Position numbers and translations under genes: made by a program. From NCBI RefSeq assembly GCF_030272615.1, contig NW_026729303.1:45213-109212 (forward strand): DNA of 64,000 bases. The letters are read 5' to 3'. The stretch is from Cryptomeria japonica (Eukaryota; Streptophyta; Pinopsida; Cupressales; Cupressaceae). This document shows, in pieces, positions 22,826 through 34,180 of the stretch. Every line of letters begins with the position of its first letter. The stretch's first letter is position 1. The notes below the pieces were generated by a model. The model was given only the letters and a program-made list of their open reading frames with translations. It did no database searches and was not told where the DNA came from.

Positions 22826-23701
22826 TGATGCAAGGGCATTTGGGAAATTCATCCAGTTGAAGAAGTTGACCATGGAGTTGCCGATTACTGAGGAGGCGGC
22901 CTTGGAGATTGTTGCATTTCTTCATATTTGTGAATTTAAAGTTGTGTATCTAGATTTAGCATCTAGAGATCCTTGACTTAAACATATTCAAAATTCATGG
23001 CATTTGGATTTGATTCTGGTGAGATATCAATTCTAGTATTGTTCTGGTGTTGGTTTGTCCTTAATATGTTGTTCTTACAGATATCGATTCCGGTATTGGG
23101 CTGCAGATAATTTTCATGACTTACAGATCATATGGGAGTGTTGTTTTGGACCTGGTCAATGTTCATGGAGAGCCACTCGAATTCCTAAACATTTTTGGAG
23201 GTCTTTTTGGTGATTTGGCCTCCGAGTTTGTGTTTACACATTTCTTCATAAACTAAAGCATTTTGTCCAACTTGATTAAGTTGTTGAGGCTTACAAATAG
23301 TATAAAGGGGAAGTAAGGAGATTAATTTGGAAAGGGAGAAGATCAGTGAAAGATAAGATTAAGAAAAGATGTAGATTCTAGAGGCGTAGAGGTGTTTTTG
23401 GTCCAACGGACTGAGGTCTAGATTAGCAGAGAGAAGAAGATAGATTTGAAGGTAGATGATCTACTGGATCAGGTTATTAAGTTGTTTCAATCATTTTGTT
23501 ATCCTAAGTTGTGGCCTAGCATCTGTAAATCTTGAGGGCATATGTAATTCATCAAATTATTTTAAAGATTGCTCCTTTTCCCTATTTTCCTTGTTGTATC
23601 TTGTGTTGTGTAAATTAGTTCCTCTATTATTCATGGTGTTTATGTTTTAGACTACAACATGAGGCTATCCTTCATTAGATCTCCCTACCTTGACTACAAC
23701 A
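22826..23701 (+). repeat. Element H 3' LTR
   Basis: It runs from TGATGCAAGG to GACTACAACA, followed by CTCAC (23702-23706). It is the better-preserved start of the two LTRs. Confidence 0.87.
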
Positions 23702-23706
23702 CTCAC

Positions 23707-24040
23707 TGTCCTACAAATGATTACAAATTATTACAATAGTGTCTGAACTAAATAATAGCATCTACTAATGCTAAATAAATAATTTTGGTTAAGTATAAAC
23801 TGACTGTCTTCCTCTTTTCTGCTAATCTATTATGTTTTGCTGCACACTCATATACCAGAGTACCAAATCCACACATGGATGCTCATTCATTCATCACATA
23901 TTAACTTTTACACATATATCAAACATCTACCATACCAAAATGATCATACAATTTGATCTTATATATCTGCATTACCAAAATAGATCTCCATTATGTCGGC
24001 TTCCAAAAACCGCATAACACATAACATGAAACATGTAACC
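23707..24040 (-). repeat. LTR fragment G, second part
   Basis: Continuation of LTR G after element H. It includes GGTTAAGTATAAACTGACTGTCTTCC, comparable to the GGTTAAGCACAAATGTCTTCC of A's LTR. It is cut at 24041 by the 5' LTR of J, preceded by TAACC. The rest of G would lie to the right of K, outside the window. Confidence 0.65.
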
Positions 24041-25171
24041 TCTTGGTATTTGATTCAAGATTTCATTAATGAACTATTGTGTTGTCATTGATGTCAATTG
24101 TAATTGGTAATGATGTTGTTATGATGTTATCTTACAACCAGTAGGTGATCAACTGAAGGAAACTAGTATTACTTAAGTAGCAGTGAGATCAACTAGTAAC
24201 CCTACCTGTTGATGTGCCAAACCCTAATCAATGGAGCTTGGTGAATTGGTTGTATTGATTTATGATCAAATAGTGAATAGTAATATTTATGCCACGTATG
24301 AATGTTGTATGTGATGAGTTTCAAGTGGTTTTTGGTGCGCAGAGATAATGGTTTTATCTTGGGAATGAGCGAGTACATTGCATGAAGTAGAAAATGCATG
24401 ATGAGTCATAGGAATCGATGAAGTGGTGATCAAGGAGTGGTCGAGGTTGTCTTGAATAGTGTGCAATGATTGTTATGTAATCTAACAGTCATACTTGAAC
24501 TAATTTGTTTGTAATCTATATGAGATCTTAGGTTTATGATGTGTTACTGACTGATTGTTTTGCTTATAAGGTCAATGAGTTGTTTTGTTATAGTATATTA
24601 TAAGTTCAATTGGTTGCTGAACCAAAAGGAGTATCTATAGTATGTGTGAAGGCAGATAGGAGCATGAAAAGGATCTAATCAAGGAGAGTAGTTCTATTTA
24701 CCAAATCAACAAACCCCTATTGTTCTCTAACAATTACAATAGTCAAATACATTAACCGGGTAAGCTTTAACAAGCTTAGTTCTTTATAGATCCTCTAACT
24801 AGGTTATCCATTAGCTTGGATTTCAAATCCTCTATCGAGATTACTCCTAACAGGGTATTTCTTTTAATAGGGAATTATAGTCAATCCCTTAATGGGGTGG
24901 TCTCTAAAAGGATATTTTGTAAACCTTTAATAGGCTTGGCTCCTAATAGGGTGAGCTTCAGAAGAGTTTAGAATACTTGTGGCTATTCATCCCCACTATG
25001 GTTTTTCCCATTTGGGTTTTCACATCAAAAATTATTGTGTCAAGTGGTGAATGGTTTTTGTGGTTATGTTTGATATGGTTAATTTTCTTAACTGTCAAAT
25101 CCACTTAGTTATGTTAAGATGACTGACATTAATTTGAAATATTCTTTTACTATTGTTAGTAAAGTATTTTG
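24041..25171 (+). repeat. Element J 5' LTR, left part
   Basis: The first ~1.13 kb of J's LTR. Its start aligns with the 3' LTR start at 44242. It is homologous to B's LTR in reverse. It is cut by element I at the TTTTG duplication (25167-25171). No gene; several GGGT-rich motifs repeat at short spacing (24810-24960), as also seen in B's LTR near 4800-5000. Confidence 0.83.
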
Positions 25172-26668
25172 TGATAGTTCTGATCCCTAATATAAGTATA
25201 GATCCAATAGCCAACAAGATGAGAGGGGGGGGGTGAATCATACAAACTTAATCATCCATAAAAACATCAGATTCAACCTCGGTAACATATATATCAGTCA
25301 TATAACCAAAAACTGTCAAACATGCAAACTCAAAAGAATAGGAACAATATAAACCTCATAACACCGGATTTAATGTGGAAACCCAAATAGGGAAAAACCA
25401 CTGTGGGATTTCAGACCCACTAAGAAATATACTCTTCTAGAGTATGCTTGGTTAAAAGCAAATGCTATTAAAGATTACAAACACATTGCTAGATGTGACC
25501 CGGTTAAGGGATTTCCCTCAAATCTGTTAGGATCTTCACTTTGTTAGAAGTGACCTTGTCAAAGGATTTCAAACACTCAATCAGAATGTCACCTTGTTAG
25601 AGGATTTACATATAAGATTGTTAAGTCCACTCGGTTAAGAGATTTCCTATCACTTTCACAAAATAATAGTAATACAATCTATCTACAACTTCACATCTAA
25701 AATGCTAAAGCAGATTCCTATTTGTTCTATACAATCTAGACATAGAACTAATCTTGTCTATCTGCTGGGCATCAATACTCTATTATTCTAACAGGTCTTC
25801 AAGCTTCTGTGCTTGGTAATCACTATGTAGCATCCCTGTGCATACACTTGCCCGCATACATTGTTTATCAATAGTTTCCTATTTATAAACAATCTTCTAA
25901 CCACTTAATCTCCTTGATCACATTTCCCACGATCAATCATAGCCATCAGATCTTCAATCTTGTCTAGGTTCATTGTATCTTTTGATCTAAAAACATTTTA
26001 CCCCACCTTGGAACTTGCACATTCACTTTGGAACTTGTGTTAGGGTAATGCAGTTCAATCTGAGTTGTAGATCTTCTTGTCAACTTTCCATTGCCTTAGA
26101 TTCGTTTAACAAACTTCTTCCACGGCTTGCCAATCATTGATCCACTCTAGCTCATCAGCTTCTTTCATTAAATATCACATGTAAACATTTAGTGCATTCT
26201 GTTATAGCTCGGTTACAACTTGGTGAATACTAAACTTCACTCAGTAGAAATTCTGTCTTCATTAACTGTGATAACCTTAGGGTTTACCGACTAGGTTCCT
26301 TAGGGTTTACCGACTAGGTTTTTTGCTTGATAACATAGTATAGTATTAACCTTTACATTTAACAACATATGTATGATGTTAAAACAATCTAAAACATCAA
26401 GATCTCATCATTGTCTAACTCGGTAGTAGTTGCCCATTGAATAACTTATCCCCTTATTCATCATATTATTTCCTGTGTCTTTACCAACTTCTTTATAATC
26501 TTCATATCATATTTCTCAAGATATGGCAACATCATACTGAATTAGAAAATCAATTTCTTGACATCAATGAAAAAATAATAATATCAAGATAGTAAAACAT
26601 CTTTAATCAGTTATGTCCATAATCATCAACAACCTTCTGTATATCCTTATAATGTAATATTGCCAACA
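25172..26668 (-). repeat. Element I left LTR (3' LTR)
   Basis: This 1497-bp LTR runs from TGATAGTTCT to TGCCAACA. A direct repeat of about 19-23 bp (AGGGTTTACCGACTAGGTT) occurs twice near 26278-26320 but only once in the right LTR, explaining the length difference. No gene is seen. Confidence 0.9.
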
Positions 26669-26682
26669 ATCTCCCCCTTTGG
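26669..26682 (-). other. Element I polypurine tract
   Basis: On the minus strand this reads CCAAAGGGGGAGAT, directly abutting the 3' LTR. It is essentially the same as E's PPT at 41729-41742. Confidence 0.87.
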
Positions 26683-26814
26683 CATTGATGGCAAAACCAA
26701 TTGATTTGATCTTTAAAAGATTCAGATTGTTGTGATTCTGAAATGCTCTCCCCCATACATTAAACTTCTCTTCTATTTTCAGTCTTTATTTCAATTTGTA
26801 GTCTTTTCTCAATC

Positions 26815-26905
26815 TTCTCCCCTTTTGTAGGTCTTCTCCCCTTTAGGTCTTCTCCCCCTGGGTAGGTGTTCTCCCTAGGTAGGTCTTCTCCCCCTTTGAC
26901 AACAA
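26815..26905 (-). repeat. PPT-like short tandem repeats in I
   Basis: Four to five imperfect ~20-bp units carrying TAGGTCTTCTCCCC on the + strand. They read as repeated purine tracts (GGGGAGAAGACCTA) on the coding strand. They lie in the 3' untranslated spacer, some 130-240 bp upstream of the real PPT. Confidence 0.8.
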
Positions 26906-27146
26906 TGCCAAAAAGAAAAAGAACTACAACATAATTTCTTTCTATAAGAAGTTATTGCCTATTGTTGTGTATCAACTGAGTCTCGATCAGAGCATTTGTC
27001 TTCAATTCCTGTTCCCTATATCATTCTCTATATTATCCCAGTATTAATTCCAATACAATTTCAGGAAAACATTCTAAAGTGTATCAATCGAAGTGAGTAA
27101 AAGATATTAAATAGAGTCATCAAAGTGATGCTTTCACCAAACTCGG

Positions 27147-28508
27147 TCAGTTAGTAAAAGATAGGGGTAGGACCCCTAACTTACTTTTGAGATATTCAAA
27201 AGTGTCCTTTGGTAGTGTCTTGGTGAAGATATGAGCTATTTGCTCCTTTGTGTTAACATATTCCAACACCACTTTCTTCTCTTGAGCTTCTTCTCTAAGA
27301 TAATGATATTTGATAGATATGTGCTTTGTCTTAGAGTGCATAATAGGATTCTTTGAAATATTAATGGCACTAGTATTGTCATAGAATATAGTTACTGGCT
27401 CGGTAACTTTCTCATTTATACCTTCCAACAGTTGTTTGATCCATGCAATGTTGGTACAATTCAGTGCGGCTGCAACATATTTAGCTTTAGTTGTTGACTG
27501 AGAAACACATCCTTATTTCTTGCTAAGCCAACTCACTAGTCTTTCTCCTAAGAAGAAAGCTCCTCCACTTGTGCTTTTTCTGTCATCAATGTTGCCTGCC
27601 CAATCTGCATCAATATAAACTTTTAGATCAAAATCATTTCCTTTTTGATATACTAAGCCATAATATTCAGTGCCTTTTAAGTATTTGAAAATTCTTTTGA
27701 TTGTTGTCATGTGTATTTCCTTAGGATCTACAGAGAATCTTGCAACAATCCCTACTGCATGTGCTATATCTGGCCTGTTGTGAACAACATATTGCAACTG
27801 TCCAATCATAGATCAGTAAAGTGTCTCATCAAGAGATGCAGATTCATCATTCTTTGATAGTTTATAGTTGGTAGTCATAGGAGTACTTACTAGTTTTGAA
27901 TCCTCCATTCCAAATTTCTTCAAGATTTCCTTTATGTACTTGGATTTAGTAATGAAAATCTCATTTTTCATTTGCAATATCTGTAAGCCTATAAAATACT
28001 TTATCTCACCAATTAATGACATCTCAAATTCTTTGCTCATTTCATTTCCAAAGTTCTTTCATAAAGAGTCATTTCCACAAAATATAATATCATCAACAAA
28101 TATGGCTGAGATTAGTATTCCATTTTCATCATCTTCATGTACATGTTGCTATTCTCACGTGTCCTTATAAAACCAATCTTAATCAAATAAGAGTGCAATC
28201 TCTCATACCATACTCTAGGTGCTTATTTCAGACCATATAAAGCTTTGTTCAATTTACATACCTAATCTTTATTATTGTCTTCAACAAATCCTTCAGGTTG
28301 TTCAATGAAAACTTCTTCTTCTAATATTCCATTCAGAAATGCAGATTTGACATCCATTTGATATACCTTGAAGTTTTTGAAAGCAGCATATTCCAACAAT
28401 GTTCTAACTCCTTCAAGTCTAGCAATAGGTGCAAAAGTCTCACCATAATCAATTCCTTCTTCTTGGGCATAACCTTTGCAAACTAATCTTGCTTTGTTCT
28501 GAATGACC
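27147..28508 (-). pseudogene. Element I RT-RNase H, broken
   Basis: From right to left: the end of the RT lead-in near 28480 ([14 protein letters not shown] in frame), then [13 protein letters not shown] near 28360, NKALYGLK near 28240, the catalytic box FVDDIIF at about 28081-28104 (intact), EFEMSLIGEIKYFIGLQ near 28010, and the RT-RNase H connection SMIGQLQYVVHNRPDIAHAV at 27809. RNase H follows with YIDADWAGNIDDRKSTSGG near 27600 and SKTKHISIKYHYLREE to FTKTLP near 27170-27330. Stops lie near 28260, 28240, 28060, 27810 and 27510, and a frame change lies near 28140. The stop at 27147 is the natural polyprotein end. Confidence 0.87.
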
Positions 28509-30290
28509 TCACCTTTTTATATTTATCTTGTTTATGAAGATCCACTTTGTACTGATTCCATTTTTGTCCTTTGGTCTTGGGACTAGTGTCCATGTGTCAT
28601 TCTTCTTGATTTGATCAATCTCTTTAGTCATAGCATTTATCCAATCTTCACTGTTAAATGCCTCTTTCACAATTCTTGGTTCAAATTTAGATATCAAACA
28701 TGTGTTTTGTCTCAGTTTGTTCCTTGTCATCACTAGATCATCCTTATCTCCTATAATTTGACTTGGCACATGGTGTCTTCTGACATACTTGGCTAATACA
28801 GGCTCGATAGGCTCTGTATGATCTTCTTCATCACACAGTAACTGGATATTTTCTACATTTTCTTCAACAGTTATCTTGGTAGGACTTCTCGATTGCACAT
28901 AGACAAATTCATCATAGTCTTCCAATTCTTTGGAATTCCCTTCATCAGTTCTTTTTGCAAATTCATCAATTTTCACATTTGCACTTTCTACTATTTTGTT
29001 AGATGATTTGATCAAACATTTAAATGCTTTTCTTCTAGAAGAATATCTTAGAAATGTTCCTTCTTCACTTTTTTGATAAAACTTGCCATTTCTATCATCT
29101 TTATGAACATAGCATTTACTTCCAAAGATCTTAAAGTAACTTACATTAGGTTTCTTGCCATACCAGATTCCATAAGGTGTCTTCAAAGTACCTTTCTTCA
29201 ATTGAACTCGATTTAAGGTGTAAATAGCTATGCTTATTGCTTCTCTCCAAAATGTTTGTGGAACCTTCTTCTCAATCATCAGTGTTCTAGCATAATCCAC
29301 AATAGATCTATTTCTTCTTTTAGCTATCCCATTCTGCTATGGAGTTCTCAGTGTAGAGACTTATCTTTTAATACCATGATCATTGCAAAATAGGTTGAAC
29401 TCATCAGATGTGAACTCTCCTCCTCTATCTGATCTAAGACATTTCAGTTGTCTTCCTATTTCATTTTCATCTCTAGCCTTGTACCACTTAAACATTTGAA
29501 AAGCTTCTGATTTTTCTTTTAAAAACATTATTGACATCATCCTTGAATAGTCATCCACAAATAATATGAAATACTTATCACCATAATAACTTTGAACTTT
29601 CATAGGACCATAAAGATCGGTGTGCACAAGATCTAAAATTCCTTTAGAAGTGTAGGACTTACTTGCAAAGCTTGATCTTGTCATTCCACCCATCTGGCAT
29701 CCTTGACACACAACATTCTTAGGTTTTTCAAGACTCGGTAGACCTCTTACTCTGTGCTTCTTACTTACCTTGATCAAATTATCAAAATTAACAAGACAAA
29801 ACCTTTTATGCCATAACCAAGTATTATTAATCTTTGCATACAAACACCTATTGTGAGTTGAGTCAAGGTGAAATGTATTACCTTTTGTTTGTGTCGTAGT
29901 AGCAACTAACTTTCCATTCTTGTCATGAGCTTTGACAATTCCTTTCTGAAATTCTATTCAGTAACTTGTGTTGTTTAGCTATGCTACACTCAACAAATTA
30001 TATTTCAAACCTTCAACCCAATAAACATCATTGCATCTTGCTTTATCAAGAAGTGTTATGGATCCTTTACCTCTTACCGGACATGGTGCATCATTACCAA
30101 ATCTAACATAGCCTCCATCATAATCTTCTAACATAACAAACTTGTGTTTATCTCCTATCATATGATGAGAGTATCCACTATCTATAATCCAAGAATCATT
30201 AGTGTTTATGTGAGATATTAGGGCTTTTTCTTCATACCTTTCTTCATCTGATCCATCCTTGATAGCCACATAAACAACTTCCTCTATATT
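28509..30290 (-). pseudogene. Element I protease-integrase, nearly continuous frame
   Basis: A single minus-strand frame covers 30269 to 28509 with only about four stops. The protease box near 30160-30185 is WIIDSGYSHHM, with DSG intact. The zinc finger is WLWHKRFCLVNF (the second His is Leu) with VCQGCQMGG near 29700. The integrase core has HTDLYGP, VDDYSRMM and RGGEFTSDEF, so all three acidic residues are kept. The C-terminal domain has TFWREAISIAIYTLNR, TPYGIWYGKKP and KIFGSKCYVHKD. The linker into RT ends in TWTLVPRPKDKN. Stops near 29361 and 29340 fall at Gln codons (CAA and CAG) of the conserved RQ...PQQNG region. Confidence 0.88.
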
Positions 30291-30392
30291 AGTCTCATCT
30301 GATTTATCATCTTCAGATTCCTCATCAGCAATTATGCATGTCTTTCTATCTCTTCTTTTGAAGTCTTAGTGTCCTCTATAATGATTATCTTT

Positions 30393-31323
30393 CTATTTGT
30401 CATCTCGATAATCTCTCTTTTTAGTGAAATCTTTGTCAGGACAGTTAGAAGCCATATGTCCAATCTTATCACAATTGAAATATTTCAAAGGTAGTTTTCC
30501 TTTATACTTACCTTTGCCTCTCGGTAACCTTTTGGCCAATAGTGCTTCAAAGTCTTCTTTCTTTCTAATTTCTTCATACAGTTTGTGTACCTCCTCCATG
30601 TTATTCTGAAATCTTTCACTTGCTCCACTGTAATCTCCTTCAGAGTACTTATACTTTCTTTCATTGTAATCATTAGATTCATTCAGATGAAAAGAACTAA
30701 ATGCAGATTCAACTCTATTTACCGATGACCCACTGTTATCAAAATTACTTAACTCAAATGCATGTAATAGTAGCATCCAAGGAAACTGGCATATTAGGTA
30801 CAAACCTCAATTCATTGATTGTAGAGACTCAGATTGCATAGGCAGGTAGAAGGGTTCTTAACAACTTACTTGTTACATCCTTTTCTTCAATAGTTCCTCC
30901 TGCTCCTTTGATTTGATTTACAATCTCCTTTAGTCTTGTATTGTACTGGGTTATGTTTTTACCTTCATTCATCCTCATAGATTCAAGTTGTCCTCTTAAA
31001 CTATCAACTTTTTCTCTTTGAACATGTTCATCTCCTCCATATATAAATATGAGCTTAGTCCATATTGCCTTTGCATCATTGCAGCCTTCTAGATCATTAA
31101 ACTCAGAATCAGTCAATGCAGATGTTATTTCAATCATTGCTTGAATATGTTCTTGGTTTGCCTTTATCTTTTCCATAGTCAATGGATAGGTGCTCGATGC
31201 AGCAAAAACATTCTCCAAATAGTATATAACATATTCTCCAACTCCTGATAGATGTAGTTTCATCCTTTTCTGCCATGTGCAGAAACTTGACTTATTCAAC
31301 TTAGGTGCATCCCTCTTATACAT
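30393..31323 (-). pseudogene. Element I gag, frameshifted
   Basis: The gag starts at 31323 (MYKRDAPKLNKSSFCTWQ) and is open to 30829. It carries TSALTDSEFNDLEG and GTIEEKDVTSKLLRTL of the UBN2 type. A one-base frame change near 30815 leads into the 30803-30393 frame with the linker and zinc knuckle. The knuckle reads YFNCDKIGHMASNC, so the first Cys of CCHC is Tyr. The frame is then lost before the protease. This gag is distinct from the A/E and B/J types, so the window holds at least three copia gag lineages. Confidence 0.85.
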
Positions 31324-31370
31324 CTTTGGATCTTTAACTCAAGTGCCTTTAAACTTTCCTTCCAGAGTCC

Positions 31371-31387
31371 AAAGCTCTAATACCAAT
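31371..31387 (-). other. Element I primer-binding site
   Basis: On the minus strand this reads ATTGGTATTAGAGCTTT directly after the 5' LTR. It has one change from the Met-type ATTGGTATCAGAGC. Confidence 0.83.
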
Positions 31388-32865
31388 TGATAGTTCTGAT
31401 ACTTAATATAAATACAGATCCAATAGCCAACAAGATGAGAGGGGGTGGTGAACCATACAAACTTAATCATCCATAAAAACATCAGATTCAACCTCGATAA
31501 CATATATATCAGTCATATAACCAAAAATTATCAAACACGCAAACTCAAAAGCATAGGAACAATATAGACCTCATAACACCAGATTTAACATGGAAACCCA
31601 AATAGGGAAAAAACATTGTGGGATTTTGGACCCACTAAGAAATATACTCTTCTAGAGTATGCTCAGTTAAAAGAAAATCCTATTAAAGATTACAAACACA
31701 TTGCTAGATGTGACCCGGTTAAGGGATTTCCCTCAGATCTATTAGGATCTTCACTTTGTTAGAAGTGACCTTGTCAAAGGATTTCAAACACTCAATTAGA
31801 ATGTCACCTTGTTAGAGGATTTACATATAAGACTATTAAGTCCACTCAGTTAAGAGATTTCCTGTCACTTTCATAAAATAACAGTAATACAATCTATCTG
31901 CAACTTCACATCTAAAATGCTAAAGTAGATTCCTATTTGTTCAATACAACCTAGACATAGAACTAATCTTGTCTATCTACTAGGCATCAATACTCTATTA
32001 TTCTAACAGGTCTTCAAGCTTCTGTGCTCGGTAATCACTATGTAGCATCCCTATGCATACACTTGCCTGCATACATTGTTTATCAACAGTTTCCTATTTA
32101 TAAACAATCTTCTAACCACTTAATCTCTTTGATGACATTTCCCATGATCAATCATAGCCATCAGATCTTCAATCTTGTCCAGGTTCATTGTATCTTTTGA
32201 TCTGAAAACATTTTACCCTACCTTGGAACTTGTACATTCACTTTGGAACTTGTGTTAGGGTAATGCGGTTCAATCTGAGTTGTAGATCATCTTGTCTACT
32301 TTCCATTGCCTTAGATTCATTTAACAAACTTCTTCCACAGCTTTCCAATCATTGATCCGCTCTAGCTCATCAGCTTCTTTCATTAAATATCACATGTAAA
32401 CATTTAATGCATTCTGTTATAGCTTGGTTACAACTTGATGAATACTAAACTTTACTCGGTGGACATTTTGTCTTCATTAACTAACTGCGATAACCTTAGG
32501 GTTTACCGACTAGGTTCTTTTCTTGATAACATAGTATAGTATTAACCTTTACATTTTACAACATATGTATGATGTTAAAACAATCTAAAACATCAAGATC
32601 TCATCATTGTCTAACTCGGTAGTAGTTGCCCATTGAATAACTTATCCCCTTATTCATCATATTATTTCTTGTGTCTTTACCGACTTCTTTATAATCTTCA
32701 TATCATATTTCTCAAGATATGGCAACATCATACTGAATTAGAAAATCAATTTCTTGACATCAATGACAAAATAATAATATCAAGATAGTAAAACATCTTT
32801 AATCAGTTATGTCAATAATCATCAACAACCTTTTCAATTTCCTTATAATGTTTATATTGCCAACA
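31388..32865 (-). repeat. Element I right LTR (5' LTR)
   Basis: This 1478-bp LTR runs from TGATAGTTCT to TGCCAACA and is followed by TTTTG. It matches the left LTR along its full length. No gene is seen. Confidence 0.9.
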
Positions 32866-32870
32866 TTTTG

Positions 32871-33091
32871 ATGTTTTGGTTAAATGGTTTGGGAGTTTTA
32901 GAGTTGTTATACTGTTATTTTGTTATGACGGTCAATCGATATACTTGACAATGCTATTGCAATCTGTAGTTCAGTGATTGACTTGAGAGATTGTTTTTGT
33001 GTTTGGTGAATGTTAAGTCAGTTTGCTATCTACTGATTCAGCCCCCCCTCTCAGTAGTTGCTTGGATCCTTATTGATTCATCATATCATCA
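32871..33091 (+). repeat. Element J 5' LTR, right part
   Basis: The final 221 bp of J's LTR after element I, ending TCATCATATCATCA at the primer site. The run of C's at 33040-33050 followed by CTCAGTAGTTGCTTGGATCC matches B's LTR in reverse. Total LTR length without I is about 1352 bp, close to B's 1367 bp. Confidence 0.85.
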
Positions 33092-33105
33092 GTTGGTATA
33101 AGAGC
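33092..33105 (+). other. Element J primer-binding site
   Basis: GTTGGTATAAGAGC, a degraded version of ATTGGTATCAGAGC, directly after the 5' LTR. Confidence 0.82.
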
Positions 33106-33161
33106 ATTTTAGGTCCTCTAGTGTCTAAGTCTAACAACTTGAGGTAAAAATCTAGAAGAAC

Positions 33162-34180
33162 ATGATGAAGAAAGAAGGTCCAAAGTTTAATAGGGAAAAC
33201 TAAAGAATATGAAGTGATAGGATGAAAATCTATATCAAGAGTCTAGGAAGTCAATACTAGGAACATGTTGTTACACAATATAATGCACCTAGTGGGACTA
33301 TGTCTAATGATCAAAAGAAAGAGCAAAAAGAAAATAATCAAGCATTGGAGGCCATTATCAGTTCTTTGTCTGATTTAGAGTATGTTTATGTCCATAGTCT
33401 ATAGACTACTTATGATGTGTGGAAGGAACTTGAGGAGATCTATAGCAGTGATGAGCATGTGAATATTGCCAAAGAAGAGAGGTAAATTTGATGACATGTA
33501 GATGGATTAAGGTGAGAATATTCAACAGTATGGTCAAAGGATCAAGGAGATAGTCAATGAGATCAAGAGTGTTGGTGGTAAAGTGGAGGATTCCATAGTG
33601 GTTAGTAAGGTGTTGAGAACCCTTCTACCAGTCTAAGCTATCCGAGTTGCAGCCATTCAGGAGCTAAAGTATATTGATAAAACAAAGGTAACTCTTGACT
33701 CCATCATTGGTAAACTTACTGCATTTGATTTAAACAGTTATGATGGTAGTGCTCAGAAATTTGAATCTACATTTAGATCTTCAGTTTCTAACCCACCTAT
33801 GAGGAAAAGAAGAGATGTTAGTCACAGTTATGAGTCTAGATCTAGTAGAGAATTTGATGATGAAGATAGTCTGATTGAGCTTGAAGCACTGTTGGCCAAG
33901 TGGTTACCCAGAGGTACTAGTAAGTATAGAGGTAAATTACCTTTGAAATGTTTTACTTATAACAAGATTGGACATATTGTTGCTAACTATCCTAATGGTG
34001 ACAATAAGCATAAATGTGAGAAGTACAAGAAGTTCAAAGAAAAAGGCAAAGAGATTCCCTCATTGCAGTTGATGGTGGAATTACAAATGAGGAATCTGAG
34101 GGAGATTCCAATGAAGACATTGTCTTTGTTGCCATTAAAGAGGAGACATCTGATCAGAAGGCATTAGTTTCTTGCATGGA
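33162..34180 (+). pseudogene. Element J gag, broken
   Basis: The gag starts with MMKKEGPKFNREN at 33162. It carries the IISSLSDLEYVYVHSL segment near 33360, IKEIVNEIKSVGGKVEDS near 33545, VLRTLLP near 33610, and the open frame from 33799 (MRKRRDVSHSYESRSSRE, then a zinc knuckle). The knuckle near 33950-33990 reads CFTYNKIGHIVANY, so two of the three zinc Cys are now Tyr. Stops are mainly TAG (for example near 33200, 33400, 33500, 33635). A small deletion near 33480 removes part of a conserved ESLRGKF segment. Its closest match is B gag. Confidence 0.86.

Larger units (their letters stand above)
21602..23701 (+). mobile_element. Non-coding LTR element H (TRIM/LARD-like)
   Basis: A 2.1-kb element has LTRs at 21602-22463 (862 bp) and 22826-23701 (876 bp), target duplication CTCAC on both sides, and a Met-type primer site at 22464-22476. 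The interior is only 362 bp and has no open frame or retroviral motif. It is therefore non-autonomous and must have been moved by another element's proteins. LTRs are longer than in classical TRIMs and the interior shorter than in LARDs, so it falls between those classes. LTR divergence is roughly 13% by eye. Confidence 0.88.
25172..32865 (-). mobile_element. Ty1/copia element I, nested in J's LTR
   Basis: A 7.7-kb minus-strand copia element with LTRs at 25172-26668 and 31388-32865, a perfect TTTTG target duplication (25167-25171 and 32866-32870), a PPT at 26669-26682 and a primer site at about 31371-31387. All domains from gag to RNase H are present and largely in order. DSG of protease, the D-D-E of integrase and FVDD of RT are all intact. 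Damage is limited to stops and a few frameshifts. LTRs differ by roughly 5-8% in sampled stretches. It is among the younger and better-preserved copia copies here. Confidence 0.92.
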
